35,005 bases of DNA from an uncultured Chitinophagaceae bacterium (GTDB taxonomy: Bacteria; Bacteroidota; Bacteroidia; Chitinophagales; Chitinophagaceae): contig CALLZY010000099.1 in the NCBI GenBank assembly GCA_937858715.1, forward strand, positions 1 to 35,005, read 5' to 3'. Of this stretch, positions 8,085 through 16,756 are shown piece after piece (within the stretch, counting starts at the first letter, position 1; each line of letters begins with the position of its first letter). A program made the position numbers and the translations under genes. The notes below the pieces were generated by a model. That model did no database searches and was not told where the DNA came from. It saw only the letters and a program-made list of their open reading frames with translations.

Positions 8085-10094
8085 TCAGTCCGTAACCACT
8101 TTCTTTTTATTATTGAATAAAAGATAACGGGAGGCTTCAAAGTAACCCATTGTCAGGTTCCTGATTTCATTCAATATTGCCGGTTCGGGTTCACCAGCCA
8201 CTAACGGAATGTTGTTGAGCAACGGAAAAACGGCTTCCGTTTTGGAACGCAGGTTATATTGATAATAGTATTTTGAAGTCACCAATCCTATCAGACTCTG
8301 GTCGGGGTCTAACACAAATGTATGGTCGCCTGCAATGCTGCTGTCGGCAGAAAATGAGGCAGAAAAGACATTTCGGCCAAGGGTTGTGTTTTTAACAGGC
8401 ATATTTGCCAGCGAAGCGATGGAAGGCATTATATCCACCTGGGAAACTTTTCTTTCCTCCACTTTTGGTTGCAGCATAGACGGAGCATAAAACAACAGTG
8501 GCACATGCTGTGTAGTAAGTCCCTGATCAGTCCATACCTTAGGGAACATGTTACTGGCATTGCCACGTATGCCATGGTCGCCAACAAACACAAAAATGGT
8601 ATTATTAAAATAGTTCTCTCTGGCGGCAGCCTCCATAAATACTTTGTATGTATAATCCATGTAAGTGTAAGCATTCAGTTCCTCGTTTGACCAGAAACCA
8701 TTTTTCTCTAATGAATCTTTTGAAAAGGATTTTAACTGCAGTTGTTTTCTGTCCTCTTCGGGAATGGTATATGGCCGGTGGTTATCTGCTGTTTGAATAA
8801 CGGCAAAGAAAGGTTTGGTTTGCAGCTTCAAGACTTTATTTGCCTCAAGAAAAAGGTTTTTATCACTGATACCCCACACATCAATTTTGGGCGAACTATA
8901 ATCTTCCTGCTCGTACATATGCAGGCCCTGAATGTTATTGGTCAGCACTCCCCGGATATTTGCCCAACTGGCACTGCCACCCAGAAAATAGAACTTCTCA
9001 TACCCTTTAATATCATTCATAATGGTGTGCTGGTCAACCAGGCTTGGATTGCGGCTGGCAGTTTTTAACTCCGTCACATCCGGAATGCCCGTTACAATGG
9101 CCCACACTCCCCTTGCCGTTCCATAGGCCGGAGAAAAACAGTTTTTGAAAAACACTCCTTTTTTACACAGTTCGTTAAAATAAGGTGTGGTGTTGAGCGG
9201 ATTGCCCCACATGGAGCTTTTGTATGCACTGAAGCTTTCGCATATCACCAGTACGATGTTTGGTTGACTGGCATTTGCAGAATCAGCCATTTGTATCGTT
9301 CGGGTAAAGTTCAATGAGTTTGAATCAGGTCTTTCTATACCCAGCTTAGCGGCCAGTAAGGAATAATACTGCCTTGTTTTTGCTGCATCAAAACCGGCAC
9401 TACGGAACTTTAAACTGCTGAAGAAACTCTGGAAAGGGTTCAATGCAAGGCTTGCCTTATAATCGCTGTTCATCCGGTAGGCATCACTCCAGCGCAAAGG
9501 GAACTGTCCCACCCTGCCGAAAATGGCAACAGCGAAAAGCAGGAAGCAAAGTACCGAAGAAACAATCCTGTTCGCTCTGCCGGATTTATCAGGCGGCCTG
9601 TTACTTAGTTTATAAATAAACCTTGTTGTATAAAAAATTAAGACAAAGCATATCACCCATCCCAGCAAAATTTTTATTACCGGGTAGCTCTGCCATACCA
9701 TCGAAAGAGAAATCCCTGCATCTGCTGCATAGCTCAATATGCTTGCATTCAGCCGCTGGCGCAGGTAGGCAAAATGAGCAAAATCGAATGTATAGATAAT
9801 AATCAGCAAGAATCCAAACAGACGGGAAGCCACCAATAATATCTTTTTTTGTAACCTTCCGGTGAAATTCCGGTATAATCCGAACAAACCGGGCAGGAGC
9901 AATAAAAGCAGAAAGATGCAAACTATCCTGGCATCAAACCGGAACCCCATCCAGAAAGCACGGCTGAGACCGGCTTCTCCTGCCTGGCTGAACACCTGGT
10001 GAAAAATCATCCTGAACAGTGACATCAGCAGTAAAAAGAAAATGCCTGTCAGCAACATCCAGCGAACAAACCTTGACTGTACAATACGCTTCAT
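8085..10094 (-). CDS. LTA synthase family membrane phosphotransferase/sulfatase-fold protein, paralogue 2
   Basis: This 669-aa protein has the same architecture as its downstream neighbour: N-terminal transmembrane helices (about 12-30, 57-75, 88-108, 140-160, 178-193), then the catalytic domain. Matching landmarks are E286 in ICESFS, nucleophile T326 in YGTARG, H439 in ADNHRPY and D506-H507 in GDHGIRGN. The two share long near-identical stretches such as NPLNxTPYF, VWGISDKxLFLEAN and HVPLLFYAP. They are clear paralogues but diverge in the membrane region and in the C-terminal tail. The PAP2 phosphatase at 10177 starts divergently 82 bp away, so the three may share a lipid or head-group theme. 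Substrate is unknown. Confidence 0.88.
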   Translation of the reverse strand: MKRIVQSRFVRWMLLTGIFFLLLMSLFRMIFHQVFSQAGEAGLSRAFWMGFRFDARIVCIFLLLLLLPGLFGLYRNFTGRLQKKILLVASRLFGFLLIIIYTFDFAHFAYLRQRLNASILSYAADAGISLSMVWQSYPVIKILLGWVICFVLIFYTTRFIYKLSNRPPDKSGRANRIVSSVLCFLLFAVAIFGRVGQFPLRWSDAYRMNSDYKASLALNPFQSFFSSLKFRSAGFDAAKTRQYYSLLAAKLGIERPDSNSLNFTRTIQMADSANASQPNIVLVICESFSAYKSSMWGNPLNTTPYFNELCKKGVFFKNCFSPAYGTARGVWAIVTGIPDVTELKTASRNPSLVDQHTIMNDIKGYEKFYFLGGSASWANIRGVLTNNIQGLHMYEQEDYSSPKIDVWGISDKNLFLEANKVLKLQTKPFFAVIQTADNHRPYTIPEEDRKQLQLKSFSKDSLEKNGFWSNEELNAYTYMDYTYKVFMEAAARENYFNNTIFVFVGDHGIRGNASNMFPKVWTDQGLTTQHVPLLFYAPSMLQPKVEERKVSQVDIMPSIASLANMPVKNTTLGRNVFSASFSADSSIAGDHTFVLDPDQSLIGLVTSKYYYQYNLRSKTEAVFPLLNNIPLVAGEPEPAILNEIRNLTMGYFEASRYLLFNNKKKVVTD

Positions 10095-10176
10095 AATCCG
10101 GTCATTTCAAAGCAGCTAAAGTATTACTTTCGCCAAAGATTTTTACTTTACAGATTGTAAACTTCTGAAAAAAATC

Positions 10177-10767
10177 ATGCAAAGCATTTTAGACTGGGAC
10201 AGGCAACTCTTTTTCGCAATAAATCATGGCAGTGCAAATGATTTCTTCGATGTTATTCTGCCCTGGGCAAGAACAGCCAATACATGGCTGCCACTGTACC
10301 TTTTTTTAATTGCTTTTGCAACAATCAATTACGGGAAAAAAGGCTGGTGGTGGGTACTAGCTGCGGGTGTTACCGTTGCTCTTACCAATTACATCAGCAG
10401 CGACATCATCAAAGAAAATATCTTTAGGCTTCGTCCTTGCCGTGATGTTTCCATTGCCCACCAGGTGCGGTTTATTGTGGAGTATTGCCCTCAAAGTTCA
10501 AGTTTCACATCTTCTCATGCCGCCAATCATTTTGGCATGGCAGCGTTTATCTTTTTTACTGGCAAGAAGATGTTTAGGTGGCTTTGGCTTTTCTTTCTTT
10601 GGGCTTTTGTCATAATATATGCGCAGGTTTATGTAGGTGTTCACTACCCGGTTGATGTACTTGCAGGCTCAGTAATCGGATTTCTAACAGGCTATTTCAC
10701 AGCATCCATCTTCAATAAGCGGATAGGATTTCATATCTTCGATAATCAACCAACTTCGGTTTCCTGA
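10177..10767 (+). CDS. PAP2-family membrane phosphatase
   Basis: This 196-aa integral membrane phosphatase of the PAP2/haloperoxidase superfamily is likely to dephosphorylate undecaprenyl pyrophosphate, phosphatidate or a similar lipid phosphate. The three signature motifs are present: K79-x6-R86-P87; SSHA with H114 in place of the usual SGH; and H156-x3-D160 in YVGVHYPVD. The third motif normally begins Ser-Arg, but here the pair is A149-Q150, so the phosphate-binding Arg is missing or supplied from elsewhere. About six transmembrane segments are visible. The stop overlaps the next start by one base (TGATG at 10765-10769), indicating translational coupling with the CNNM-type gene. Confidence 0.88.
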   Translation: MQSILDWDRQLFFAINHGSANDFFDVILPWARTANTWLPLYLFLIAFATINYGKKGWWWVLAAGVTVALTNYISSDIIKENIFRLRPCRDVSIAHQVRFIVEYCPQSSSFTSSHAANHFGMAAFIFFTGKKMFRWLWLFFLWAFVIIYAQVYVGVHYPVDVLAGSVIGFLTGYFTASIFNKRIGFHIFDNQPTSVS

Positions 10768-12065
10768 TGGACATATTTATTCTGGGTTTTCTGATTTTAC
10801 TTAACGGTCTTTTTTCCATGTCAGAAATTGCACTTGTTTCTGCCCGTAAAGCCAGGCTGGAGCACCTGTCTGAAAAAGGCGACAAAAGAGCAAAACTGGC
10901 TTTGGAACTGTCCAATCATCCTGAACTTTTCCTTTCCTCGGTTCAAATTGGCATTACACTTATTTCCATCATAACGGGTGTTTATTCTGGCGAACGTTTC
11001 AGTAAAGACCTGCAACCTGTATTTGATAATATCAGTGCATTGCAGCCCTATGCCGAAACGATCTCCACCACACTCATCATTATTGTCGTCACTTTTCTTT
11101 CTATCATTTTTGGAGAACTGATTCCTAAAAGAATTGGTCTGCTTCGTTCTGAGAGAATTGCAAAAGCTGTGGCGGGGCCGATGCGCTTCTTCTCAAGGCT
11201 CTTTCATCCCTTTGTATGGTTACTGAATAAAACAAGTAATTTATTTTTCCGGGTTTTTAATATCAAACGCTCCAGCGATGATGCTGTAACAGAGGAAGAA
11301 ATTAAAACCTTAATAACAGAAGGCGCCGAAGCAGGAACCATTGACGAAGCCGAACAGGAAATCATTGAAAGGGTATTTCATCTTGGCGACAGAAATATCA
11401 CTTCGCTAATGACACACCGCAGCGACATTATCTGGTTTGGCGTTGATGAAACCGAAGAGAAGATAAAGGAAAAAATTTTGCAGGAGCCCCATTCCTCCTA
11501 TCCTATCTGCGATGGTTCGGTTGACCATATCAAAGGCGTTGTCTCAATTAAAGATTTATACGTAAGTCCGGACAATACTCTGTTTAAAAACATCATGCAG
11601 CCTGCACTTTTCATACCGGAAAATAACTCTCCTTACCAGGTGCTTGAAAAATTCAAACAGTCCAAAATTCATTCTGCCTTTATTGTGGATGAATATGGAA
11701 GCATTTTGGGCCTGCTTACCTTAAATGATATTCTCGAAGGTATTGTCGGCGATATGCCACAGCCCGATGTGCTTGATTATGAGATAAGAAAAAGAGATGA
11801 CGGCACCTACCTTGTTGACGGGCAGATACCATTCTATAATTTCCTCAGCCATTTTGAAAAAACAGATTGGATGAACGAAGACGAGCATGATTTTGACACC
11901 GTTGCCGGTTTTGTACTGCATGAACTGGAACGTATTCCCCGGGCTGGAGACAAATTAGAATGGAAAGATTTTAAGATTGAAGTGCTGGATATGGACGGCC
12001 ACCGGATAGATAAACTGCTTGTTACACTCAGTGACGAACTTAAAGAGGAGATGGAAGACGAATAA
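10767..12065 (+). CDS. CNNM/CorC-type transporter-associated protein (hemolysin family, DUF21-CBS-CorC)
   Basis: This 432-aa protein has the standard order for the family. An N-terminal DUF21/CNNM membrane domain (about residues 1-175, with FGELIPKRIG at its inner part) is followed by a CBS pair (about 205-325, including YPICDGSVDHIKGVVSIKDL and SAFIVDEYGSILGLLTLNDILEGIVGD regions) and a C-terminal CorC_HlyC domain (about 340-425, with DFDTVAGFVLHELERIPRAGD). Members are implicated in Mg2+/Co2+ efflux or its control; the name hemolysin is historical. It is translationally coupled to the PAP2 gene. Confidence 0.92.
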   Translation: MDIFILGFLILLNGLFSMSEIALVSARKARLEHLSEKGDKRAKLALELSNHPELFLSSVQIGITLISIITGVYSGERFSKDLQPVFDNISALQPYAETISTTLIIIVVTFLSIIFGELIPKRIGLLRSERIAKAVAGPMRFFSRLFHPFVWLLNKTSNLFFRVFNIKRSSDDAVTEEEIKTLITEGAEAGTIDEAEQEIIERVFHLGDRNITSLMTHRSDIIWFGVDETEEKIKEKILQEPHSSYPICDGSVDHIKGVVSIKDLYVSPDNTLFKNIMQPALFIPENNSPYQVLEKFKQSKIHSAFIVDEYGSILGLLTLNDILEGIVGDMPQPDVLDYEIRKRDDGTYLVDGQIPFYNFLSHFEKTDWMNEDEHDFDTVAGFVLHELERIPRAGDKLEWKDFKIEVLDMDGHRIDKLLVTLSDELKEEMEDE

Positions 12066-12162
12066 GAGTTTCGGGTTTTTGATTTAAGAGTTATGGGTTT
12101 GGATTCATTGTTAAAATAAGTCCAATTGGTTTTTCTTAAAAAACTCTGCTCATTATTCACCA

Positions 12163-12684
12163 TCAGAACTCAACTTTCAGTTCCTTATCAGGATAATTAA
12201 GCCGGTTACTTTTTCTTTCTCCGTTAACTTTTACATGAAAGATATTCACCTGGTCATCAAACATATCATATAAGACAGTTGATGATATCTCAATTTTCTT
12301 CACTGCAGCAATGTTTTCCGCTTCTATGTAACCATATACAGCCTCTTTTTCATGTTCATACCCCAGGTAAGACAAATGAACAGGTTTCCCGTCTGCTTTT
12401 ACACTCAAATGACTTAACAGATATTTCTTAACCAAAGAATCCATCGCAGCCCTGTTAGCAGGGTTAACCAAATCCACTTTCGTCTTATAGTTTTTGGCCA
12501 GAATTGTTTCAAAATCGTCTGTAAACAGTTTGCAACTTACCTGAAGAGATTTATCCTGTGAACTATGCTCAATCTCTGTCACACTTACATGAAAAGGATG
12601 AACAGCAGTCAATACAGGAGTTTTACCCGGAAGCAAAGCCGAAAAGCCCAGCAACAACAGCCATTTATTTATTAATATCACCAT
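12163..12684 (-). CDS. DUF6702 family secreted protein
   Basis: This 173-aa protein has a signal peptide (hydrophobic residues about 8-26) followed by the DUF6702 opening, HPFHVSVTEIEH, then KLFTDDFE and a C-terminal FDDQVNIFHVKVNGE segment. The fold is probably a periplasmic beta-sandwich; no enzymatic motif is visible. In Bacteroidota this family is commonly found beside HupE/UreJ-like proteins and M1 peptidases, as here, where it is divergent from both. That recurring linkage suggests a shared function at the envelope. It is convergent with the CNNM gene; the 97 bp between them (12066-12162) contain no clear terminator. Confidence 0.85.
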   Translation of the reverse strand: MVILINKWLLLLGFSALLPGKTPVLTAVHPFHVSVTEIEHSSQDKSLQVSCKLFTDDFETILAKNYKTKVDLVNPANRAAMDSLVKKYLLSHLSVKADGKPVHLSYLGYEHEKEAVYGYIEAENIAAVKKIEISSTVLYDMFDDQVNIFHVKVNGERKSNRLNYPDKELKVEF

Positions 12685-12806
12685 TAAAACAATATATTTT
12701 ACAGTTACAAAAGTCTGGATTAATTTGGCAAATCAGCAGACCGTCATAAAGATATTTCTCACAATGTTGCCTGCTGCAAAAACTGACGAATTTTAATTAC
12801 TAAAAG

Positions 12807-13388
12807 ATGCAGGAGTTCAATTTCTATTTTGGTTTAGGCTGGGAACATATTATCAGCAAAGATGCGCTGGACCACCAGTTGTTTATTGCAGCATTAGTGG
12901 CTATTTACCTTTTCGGCAACTGGAAACAGGTGCTTATCCTGGTTACCGCTTTTACAATCGGCCACTCATTAACACTTGCCTTAAGTGTGCTGGATATTTT
13001 CAGGCTTAACAGCAACCTGGTAGAATTCCTGATTCCCTGTACAATCGTTATCACAGCAGCAAGCAACCTTTTTATCAAGGATTTTTCGCTTAAGTCTATA
13101 AGAATAAACTACCTGCTGGCATTAGTTTTCGGATTGATTCACGGAATGGGTTTTGCCAATTCCATCCGGTTTATGATGGCAGATGACCAGAACCTTGTGT
13201 GGAGCCTGCTTGGGTTTAACGTGGGGCTTGAAGCGGGACAAATAGTAGTTGTTCTCATTTTATTAATTCTGGCGCATATTGTTATTGAATGGATGAAGGT
13301 AAAGCGTAAAGATTGGGTTCTCGTTTTATCAGCAGGTGTGTTCAGTTTCTCCCTATACATGGCAATCACAAGAGTTTCATCATTATAA
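12807..13388 (+). CDS. HupE/UreJ-family membrane protein
   Basis: This 193-aa protein has about six transmembrane segments. It carries the histidine-bearing hallmarks of the HupE/UreJ metal-transporter family: H23 in DHQLFIAAL, H53 in FTIGHSLTLAL, H112 in GLIHGMGFA, and FNVGLEAGQ (137-145). Known relatives are proposed nickel or cobalt permeases associated with hydrogenase or urease, neither of which is nearby. In this context it probably works with the divergent DUF6702 protein or the M1 peptidase 16 bp downstream. A metal-uptake or metal-sensing role is inference. Confidence 0.88.
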   Translation: MQEFNFYFGLGWEHIISKDALDHQLFIAALVAIYLFGNWKQVLILVTAFTIGHSLTLALSVLDIFRLNSNLVEFLIPCTIVITAASNLFIKDFSLKSIRINYLLALVFGLIHGMGFANSIRFMMADDQNLVWSLLGFNVGLEAGQIVVVLILLILAHIVIEWMKVKRKDWVLVLSAGVFSFSLYMAITRVSSL

Positions 13389-13404
13389 AAAAACCAACAG
13401 AAAT

Positions 13405-15825
13405 ATGAATAAGCTTATTGGAAGTTTCCTTTTCTCCTGTTTTGTTTTGAGCAATGTATTGGCACAAAACACCCAAAACAATCCGGGAAGCAATCACGGA
13501 AACAAATTTGAGCAAATGGGCAATATCCTTGCCTCACCGAATGAATACCGGACTGCCAGTGGTGCACCAGGTCCAAAATACTGGCAGCAAAAATGCGACT
13601 ATGACATTAAGTGTGAACTGGATGAAAAAAATCAGAAACTGACGGGAAGCGAAACAGTAACATATTTCAATAACTCTCCAAACACACTTACTTACCTGTG
13701 GCTTCAGTTAGACGAAAACCAACACAGCAATCTTAATAATGCAAACTACCAGCGCAGCAACCCGATGAGCAGGCAGACAAATCCGGCACAATTAGATGAT
13801 GTACTGAATGCTGGCGAAAATAATGGCTATGGATTCAATATTCTTTCGCTTACAGATGTTGCAGGCAAGAAATTAGGTTATACCATTAATAAAACAATGA
13901 TGCGGGTTGAATTACCTGTTCCGCTAAAACCCGGACAACGGTTTTCCTTCAAACTCGACTGGAATTTTAATATGGTGAACAGGATGCGTAGAGGTGGCCG
14001 CGGCGGCTATGAGTTTTTCCCGGAAGATGGCAATTACATCTTCACGGTTACCCAATGGTATCCCAGGCTTTGTGTATATAGTGACTTTAAAGGCTGGCAG
14101 CATGCACAGTTTACCGGCACCGGTGAATTTGCACTGACATTCGGCACTTTTAAAGTGCAAATGACAGTACCCGCCGACCATGTGGTGATGGCAACCGGCG
14201 AATGTCAAAACTATGCTTCGGTATTGAGCCCGGCTCAAATGGCGAGATGGACAAAGGCACAAACTGCAGCAGAACCAGTTGAAGTGGTAACATTAGACGA
14301 AGCAAAGACTGCAGAGAAAAATGGCCCTGCACTGATTGCATCAGCAACTCCAAAAAAGAAGACATGGATATTTAAAGCAGAGAATACAAGAGATTTTGCC
14401 TGGGGCTCTTCCCGCAAGTTTATATGGGATGCAAAAGCCACAAAAGTGGAAGGAAAGAATGTGATGTGCATGAGTGCTTACCCAAAAGAATCGTATGGCT
14501 TATGGAGAAAGTATTCAACCAAAGTGGTAGAGCATACTATTCAGACCTATTCCAAATTTACCATTCCTTATCCCTATCCTGTTGCACAGAGTATTGAAGC
14601 ATCAAGCGGAATGGAATACCCAATGATTTGTTTCAACTATGGCCGCACAGAAAAAGACGGCACTTACAGCGAAGGAACCAAAAACGGAATGATTGGCGTT
14701 ATCACCCATGAAGTAGGCCATAACTTCTTCCCCATGATTATCAACAGTGACGAACGCCAATGGGCCTGGATGGACGAAGGTTTTAACACATTTGTAGAAT
14801 ACCTTGCTGAAGAACTATGGGACAATAAGTTTCCAAGCCGGAAAGGATCTGCTGCTTCCATTGTTGATTATATGAAGCTGCCTAAAGACCAGCTTGAACC
14901 TATAATGACAAACAGTGAGAATATTATCAACTATGGCAACAATGCGTATTCCAAACCAGCATCTGCCCTTAATATTCTCAGAGAGACTGTTCTTGGCCGT
15001 CAGCAATTTGATTATGCCTTCAGGGAGTATGCCCGCCGCTGGGCATTTAAACACCCAGAGCCTTCTGACTTTTTCCGCACAATGGAAGATGCTACCGGCG
15101 AAGACCTCGATTGGTTCTGGAGAGGCTGGTTTTACAGTACTGATGCCTGCGATATATCGTTGGATACGGTAAAAAGAGCTATTCCAGACCTGGAAGCAAA
15201 ACCAACCGAAACACAAGAGATGACAGTAAAACGCAGTGTTGAGAAGCCTGCACAAATTTTATACGACGACATCAGCAAGCAAAGAAACCGTGAAGATGAA
15301 ACTATTGTTTTCAGAACTGACGCAGACACCACACTCCGTGATTTTTACTGGCGTTATGCCCGGGGTATCGAACCATATGATACAGCAAAATATGAAGTAA
15401 CGATTCCGGGAAGAAAAACTGAGGGGCTTACTGCCGAAGAAAAAGAGAAATACAAAGACATGAACATGTATGAACTCACCTTCAGTAATAAAGGTGGGCT
15501 TGTAATGCCGATTATTATTGAGTGGACTTACAAGGATGGCAGTAAAGAGATTGAAAAAATCCCTGCACAGGTGTGGCGGCATAATGAAAATAAAGTTGTA
15601 AAGACTTTCATCAAAAGCAAAGAAGTAACATCTGTAAGGCTTGACCCCAACAGGGAAACAGCAGATATAAACGAAAGCAACAACTCCTGGAATGTAAAAG
15701 AAGAGCCTTCAAAATTCAGCATTTTTAAAGAAAACATGGGCCGGAGCAGAAGAGGTGGCGGTGGAATACCCGGAGGCGCCGGAGTAAACCCCATGCAAAA
15801 AGCCCAGGAGAAAAAGGGATTTTAA
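13405..15825 (+). CDS. M1 family metallopeptidase (secreted)
   Basis: This 806-aa zinc aminopeptidase-like protein has a signal peptide (MNKLIGSFLFSCFVLSNVLAQ, cleaved after about residue 20). The start at 13405 was chosen over an in-frame ATG at 13336 because the latter would bury the signal peptide and overlap the HupE gene. The zinc site is HEVGH (435-439) with the third ligand E458 exactly 18 residues on, in WMDEGFNTF. The exopeptidase-type motif is GMEYP (402-406) in place of GAMEN. The C-terminal third is beta-rich, ending in a Gly/Arg-rich low-complexity stretch (about residues 775-790). It probably degrades peptides in the periplasm. A good terminator follows at 15858-15886. Confidence 0.93.
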   Translation: MNKLIGSFLFSCFVLSNVLAQNTQNNPGSNHGNKFEQMGNILASPNEYRTASGAPGPKYWQQKCDYDIKCELDEKNQKLTGSETVTYFNNSPNTLTYLWLQLDENQHSNLNNANYQRSNPMSRQTNPAQLDDVLNAGENNGYGFNILSLTDVAGKKLGYTINKTMMRVELPVPLKPGQRFSFKLDWNFNMVNRMRRGGRGGYEFFPEDGNYIFTVTQWYPRLCVYSDFKGWQHAQFTGTGEFALTFGTFKVQMTVPADHVVMATGECQNYASVLSPAQMARWTKAQTAAEPVEVVTLDEAKTAEKNGPALIASATPKKKTWIFKAENTRDFAWGSSRKFIWDAKATKVEGKNVMCMSAYPKESYGLWRKYSTKVVEHTIQTYSKFTIPYPYPVAQSIEASSGMEYPMICFNYGRTEKDGTYSEGTKNGMIGVITHEVGHNFFPMIINSDERQWAWMDEGFNTFVEYLAEELWDNKFPSRKGSAASIVDYMKLPKDQLEPIMTNSENIINYGNNAYSKPASALNILRETVLGRQQFDYAFREYARRWAFKHPEPSDFFRTMEDATGEDLDWFWRGWFYSTDACDISLDTVKRAIPDLEAKPTETQEMTVKRSVEKPAQILYDDISKQRNREDETIVFRTDADTTLRDFYWRYARGIEPYDTAKYEVTIPGRKTEGLTAEEKEKYKDMNMYELTFSNKGGLVMPIIIEWTYKDGSKEIEKIPAQVWRHNENKVVKTFIKSKEVTSVRLDPNRETADINESNNSWNVKEEPSKFSIFKENMGRSRRGGGGIPGGAGVNPMQKAQEKKGF

Positions 15826-15857
15826 TGATTTCGATTCTCTGATATGTTTAATGGTAC

Positions 15858-15886
15858 AGCGGGCAGTTTTACTGTCCGCTTTTTTT
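15858..15886 (+). terminator. Intrinsic terminator after M1 peptidase gene
   Basis: The 9-bp stem AGCGGGCAG/CTGTCCGCT (one G-T pair) with a 5-nt loop is followed at once by seven T residues. It lies between the peptidase stop and the esterase start and overlaps an apparent upstream in-frame ATG (15844) of the esterase frame, showing that ATG is not the real start. Confidence 0.8.
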
Positions 15887-15893
15887 ATCTTTA
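15886..15893 (+). promoter_or_regulatory. Candidate -7 box TATCTTTA for esterase
   Basis: TATCTTTA matches TAnnTTTG at all but the last base and begins inside the T-tract of the preceding terminator. The ATG lies 5 bp downstream, the same close spacing as at the methyltransferase gene, so the mRNA may be nearly leaderless. Confidence 0.3.
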
Positions 15894-15897
15894 TTGT

Positions 15898-16713
15898 ATG
15901 AGAAAGACAGTAGTTTCTTTAGTATTCCTGCTTGCATTAAAAACAACTTATGCCGCATCCGTAGATACAGTGAGTATTTTCAGCAACGCCATGAAAAAGA
16001 GTAATAAGTGTGTTGTGATAAAACCTGGTGGTTACAAGAAAGAAAAGGATGGCTTCCCCGTTGTTTATTTACTGCACGGCTATGGAGGCGATTATGCCAA
16101 CTGGGTGAAACGGGTACCAGAGTTAATGCAACATGCAGATGAATTAAGGCTGATAATTGTATGCCCGGACGGGAGCAAAGGAAGCTGGTATATTGACAGT
16201 CCGGTTGACAGCAGTATGAGATTTGAAACTTATGTTGGTAAAGAAATCCCAGAATACATTGATGCAAATTATAAAACCATCAAAGACAGAAAAGCAAGGG
16301 CAATAACCGGCCTTAGTATGGGCGGCCATGGCGGATTGTTTCTTGGCTTTCGCCATGCAGAAACATTTGGTGCCTGTGGCAGCATGAGCGGCGGAGTGGA
16401 TATCAGGCTCTATACCAAAAACTGGGATTTGCAAAAGATCATCGGCGATACTGCCACCCATGCCGCTGACTGGAATAATCTGACTGTTACTAATGTAATA
16501 GAAAACAAACTGGTACAGCCGCTTGCCATAATGATTGATTGCGGAACAGATGATTTCTTTTATGCAGTGAACAGGGCTTTACATGAAAAAATGCTAACAC
16601 GCAAGATTGCCCATGACTACATTGAAAGACCAGGAAAACATGACTGGAACTATTGGAGAAATGCGGTCAAATATCAATTGCTTTTCTTTAAAGAGTATTT
16701 TAATTCAAAATAA
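15898..16713 (+). CDS. Secreted alpha/beta-hydrolase esterase (esterase D / PF00756 type)
   Basis: This 271-aa protein has a signal peptide (residues 1-19, ending TTYAA). It carries an oxyanion-region LLHGYGGDY (58-66), the nucleophile elbow GLSMGGHGG with S140, an acid in CGTDDF (D218 or D219) and the catalytic H248 in GKHDWNYW. This is the pattern of the putative esterase family that includes S-formylglutathione hydrolase, antigen 85 and feruloyl/acetyl-xylan esterases. A secreted member in Bacteroidota most plausibly removes acyl groups from polysaccharides, but the substrate is not readable. It is separated from the peptidase by a terminator and so is probably transcribed on its own. Confidence 0.87.
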   Translation: MRKTVVSLVFLLALKTTYAASVDTVSIFSNAMKKSNKCVVIKPGGYKKEKDGFPVVYLLHGYGGDYANWVKRVPELMQHADELRLIIVCPDGSKGSWYIDSPVDSSMRFETYVGKEIPEYIDANYKTIKDRKARAITGLSMGGHGGLFLGFRHAETFGACGSMSGGVDIRLYTKNWDLQKIIGDTATHAADWNNLTVTNVIENKLVQPLAIMIDCGTDDFFYAVNRALHEKMLTRKIAHDYIERPGKHDWNYWRNAVKYQLLFFKEYFNSK

Positions 16714-16714
16714 A

Positions 16715-16734
16715 AAGGAGCCCGAAAGCTCCTT
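16715..16734 (-). terminator. Intrinsic terminator for peroxiredoxin gene
   Basis: The stem AAGGAGC/GCTCCTT (7 bp, 6-nt loop) is followed on the minus strand by a T-rich run (TTTTTA), so it terminates transcription from the peroxiredoxin gene. On the plus strand it lies 1 bp after the esterase stop but lacks a T-tract. Confidence 0.75.
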
Positions 16735-16756
16735 CTGATATTCACAGTCTATTCTG

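Noticed and set aside
6029-10094. Classical sulfatases
   Set aside because: No CxPxR or SxPxR formylglycine motif is present; a Thr sits at the nucleophile position and N-terminal transmembrane helices are present, as in LtaS-type enzymes.
12066-12162. Degenerate GAGTT/GGGTTT-rich stretch between convergent genes
   Set aside because: It resembles loose intergenic repeats of Bacteroidota but has no exact unit or good hairpin, so it is not called as a feature.
14815-15255. Minus-strand open frame (146 codons) inside the M1 peptidase gene
   Set aside because: It is an antisense shadow; the plus-strand peptidase has the complete zinc motif and a signal peptide.
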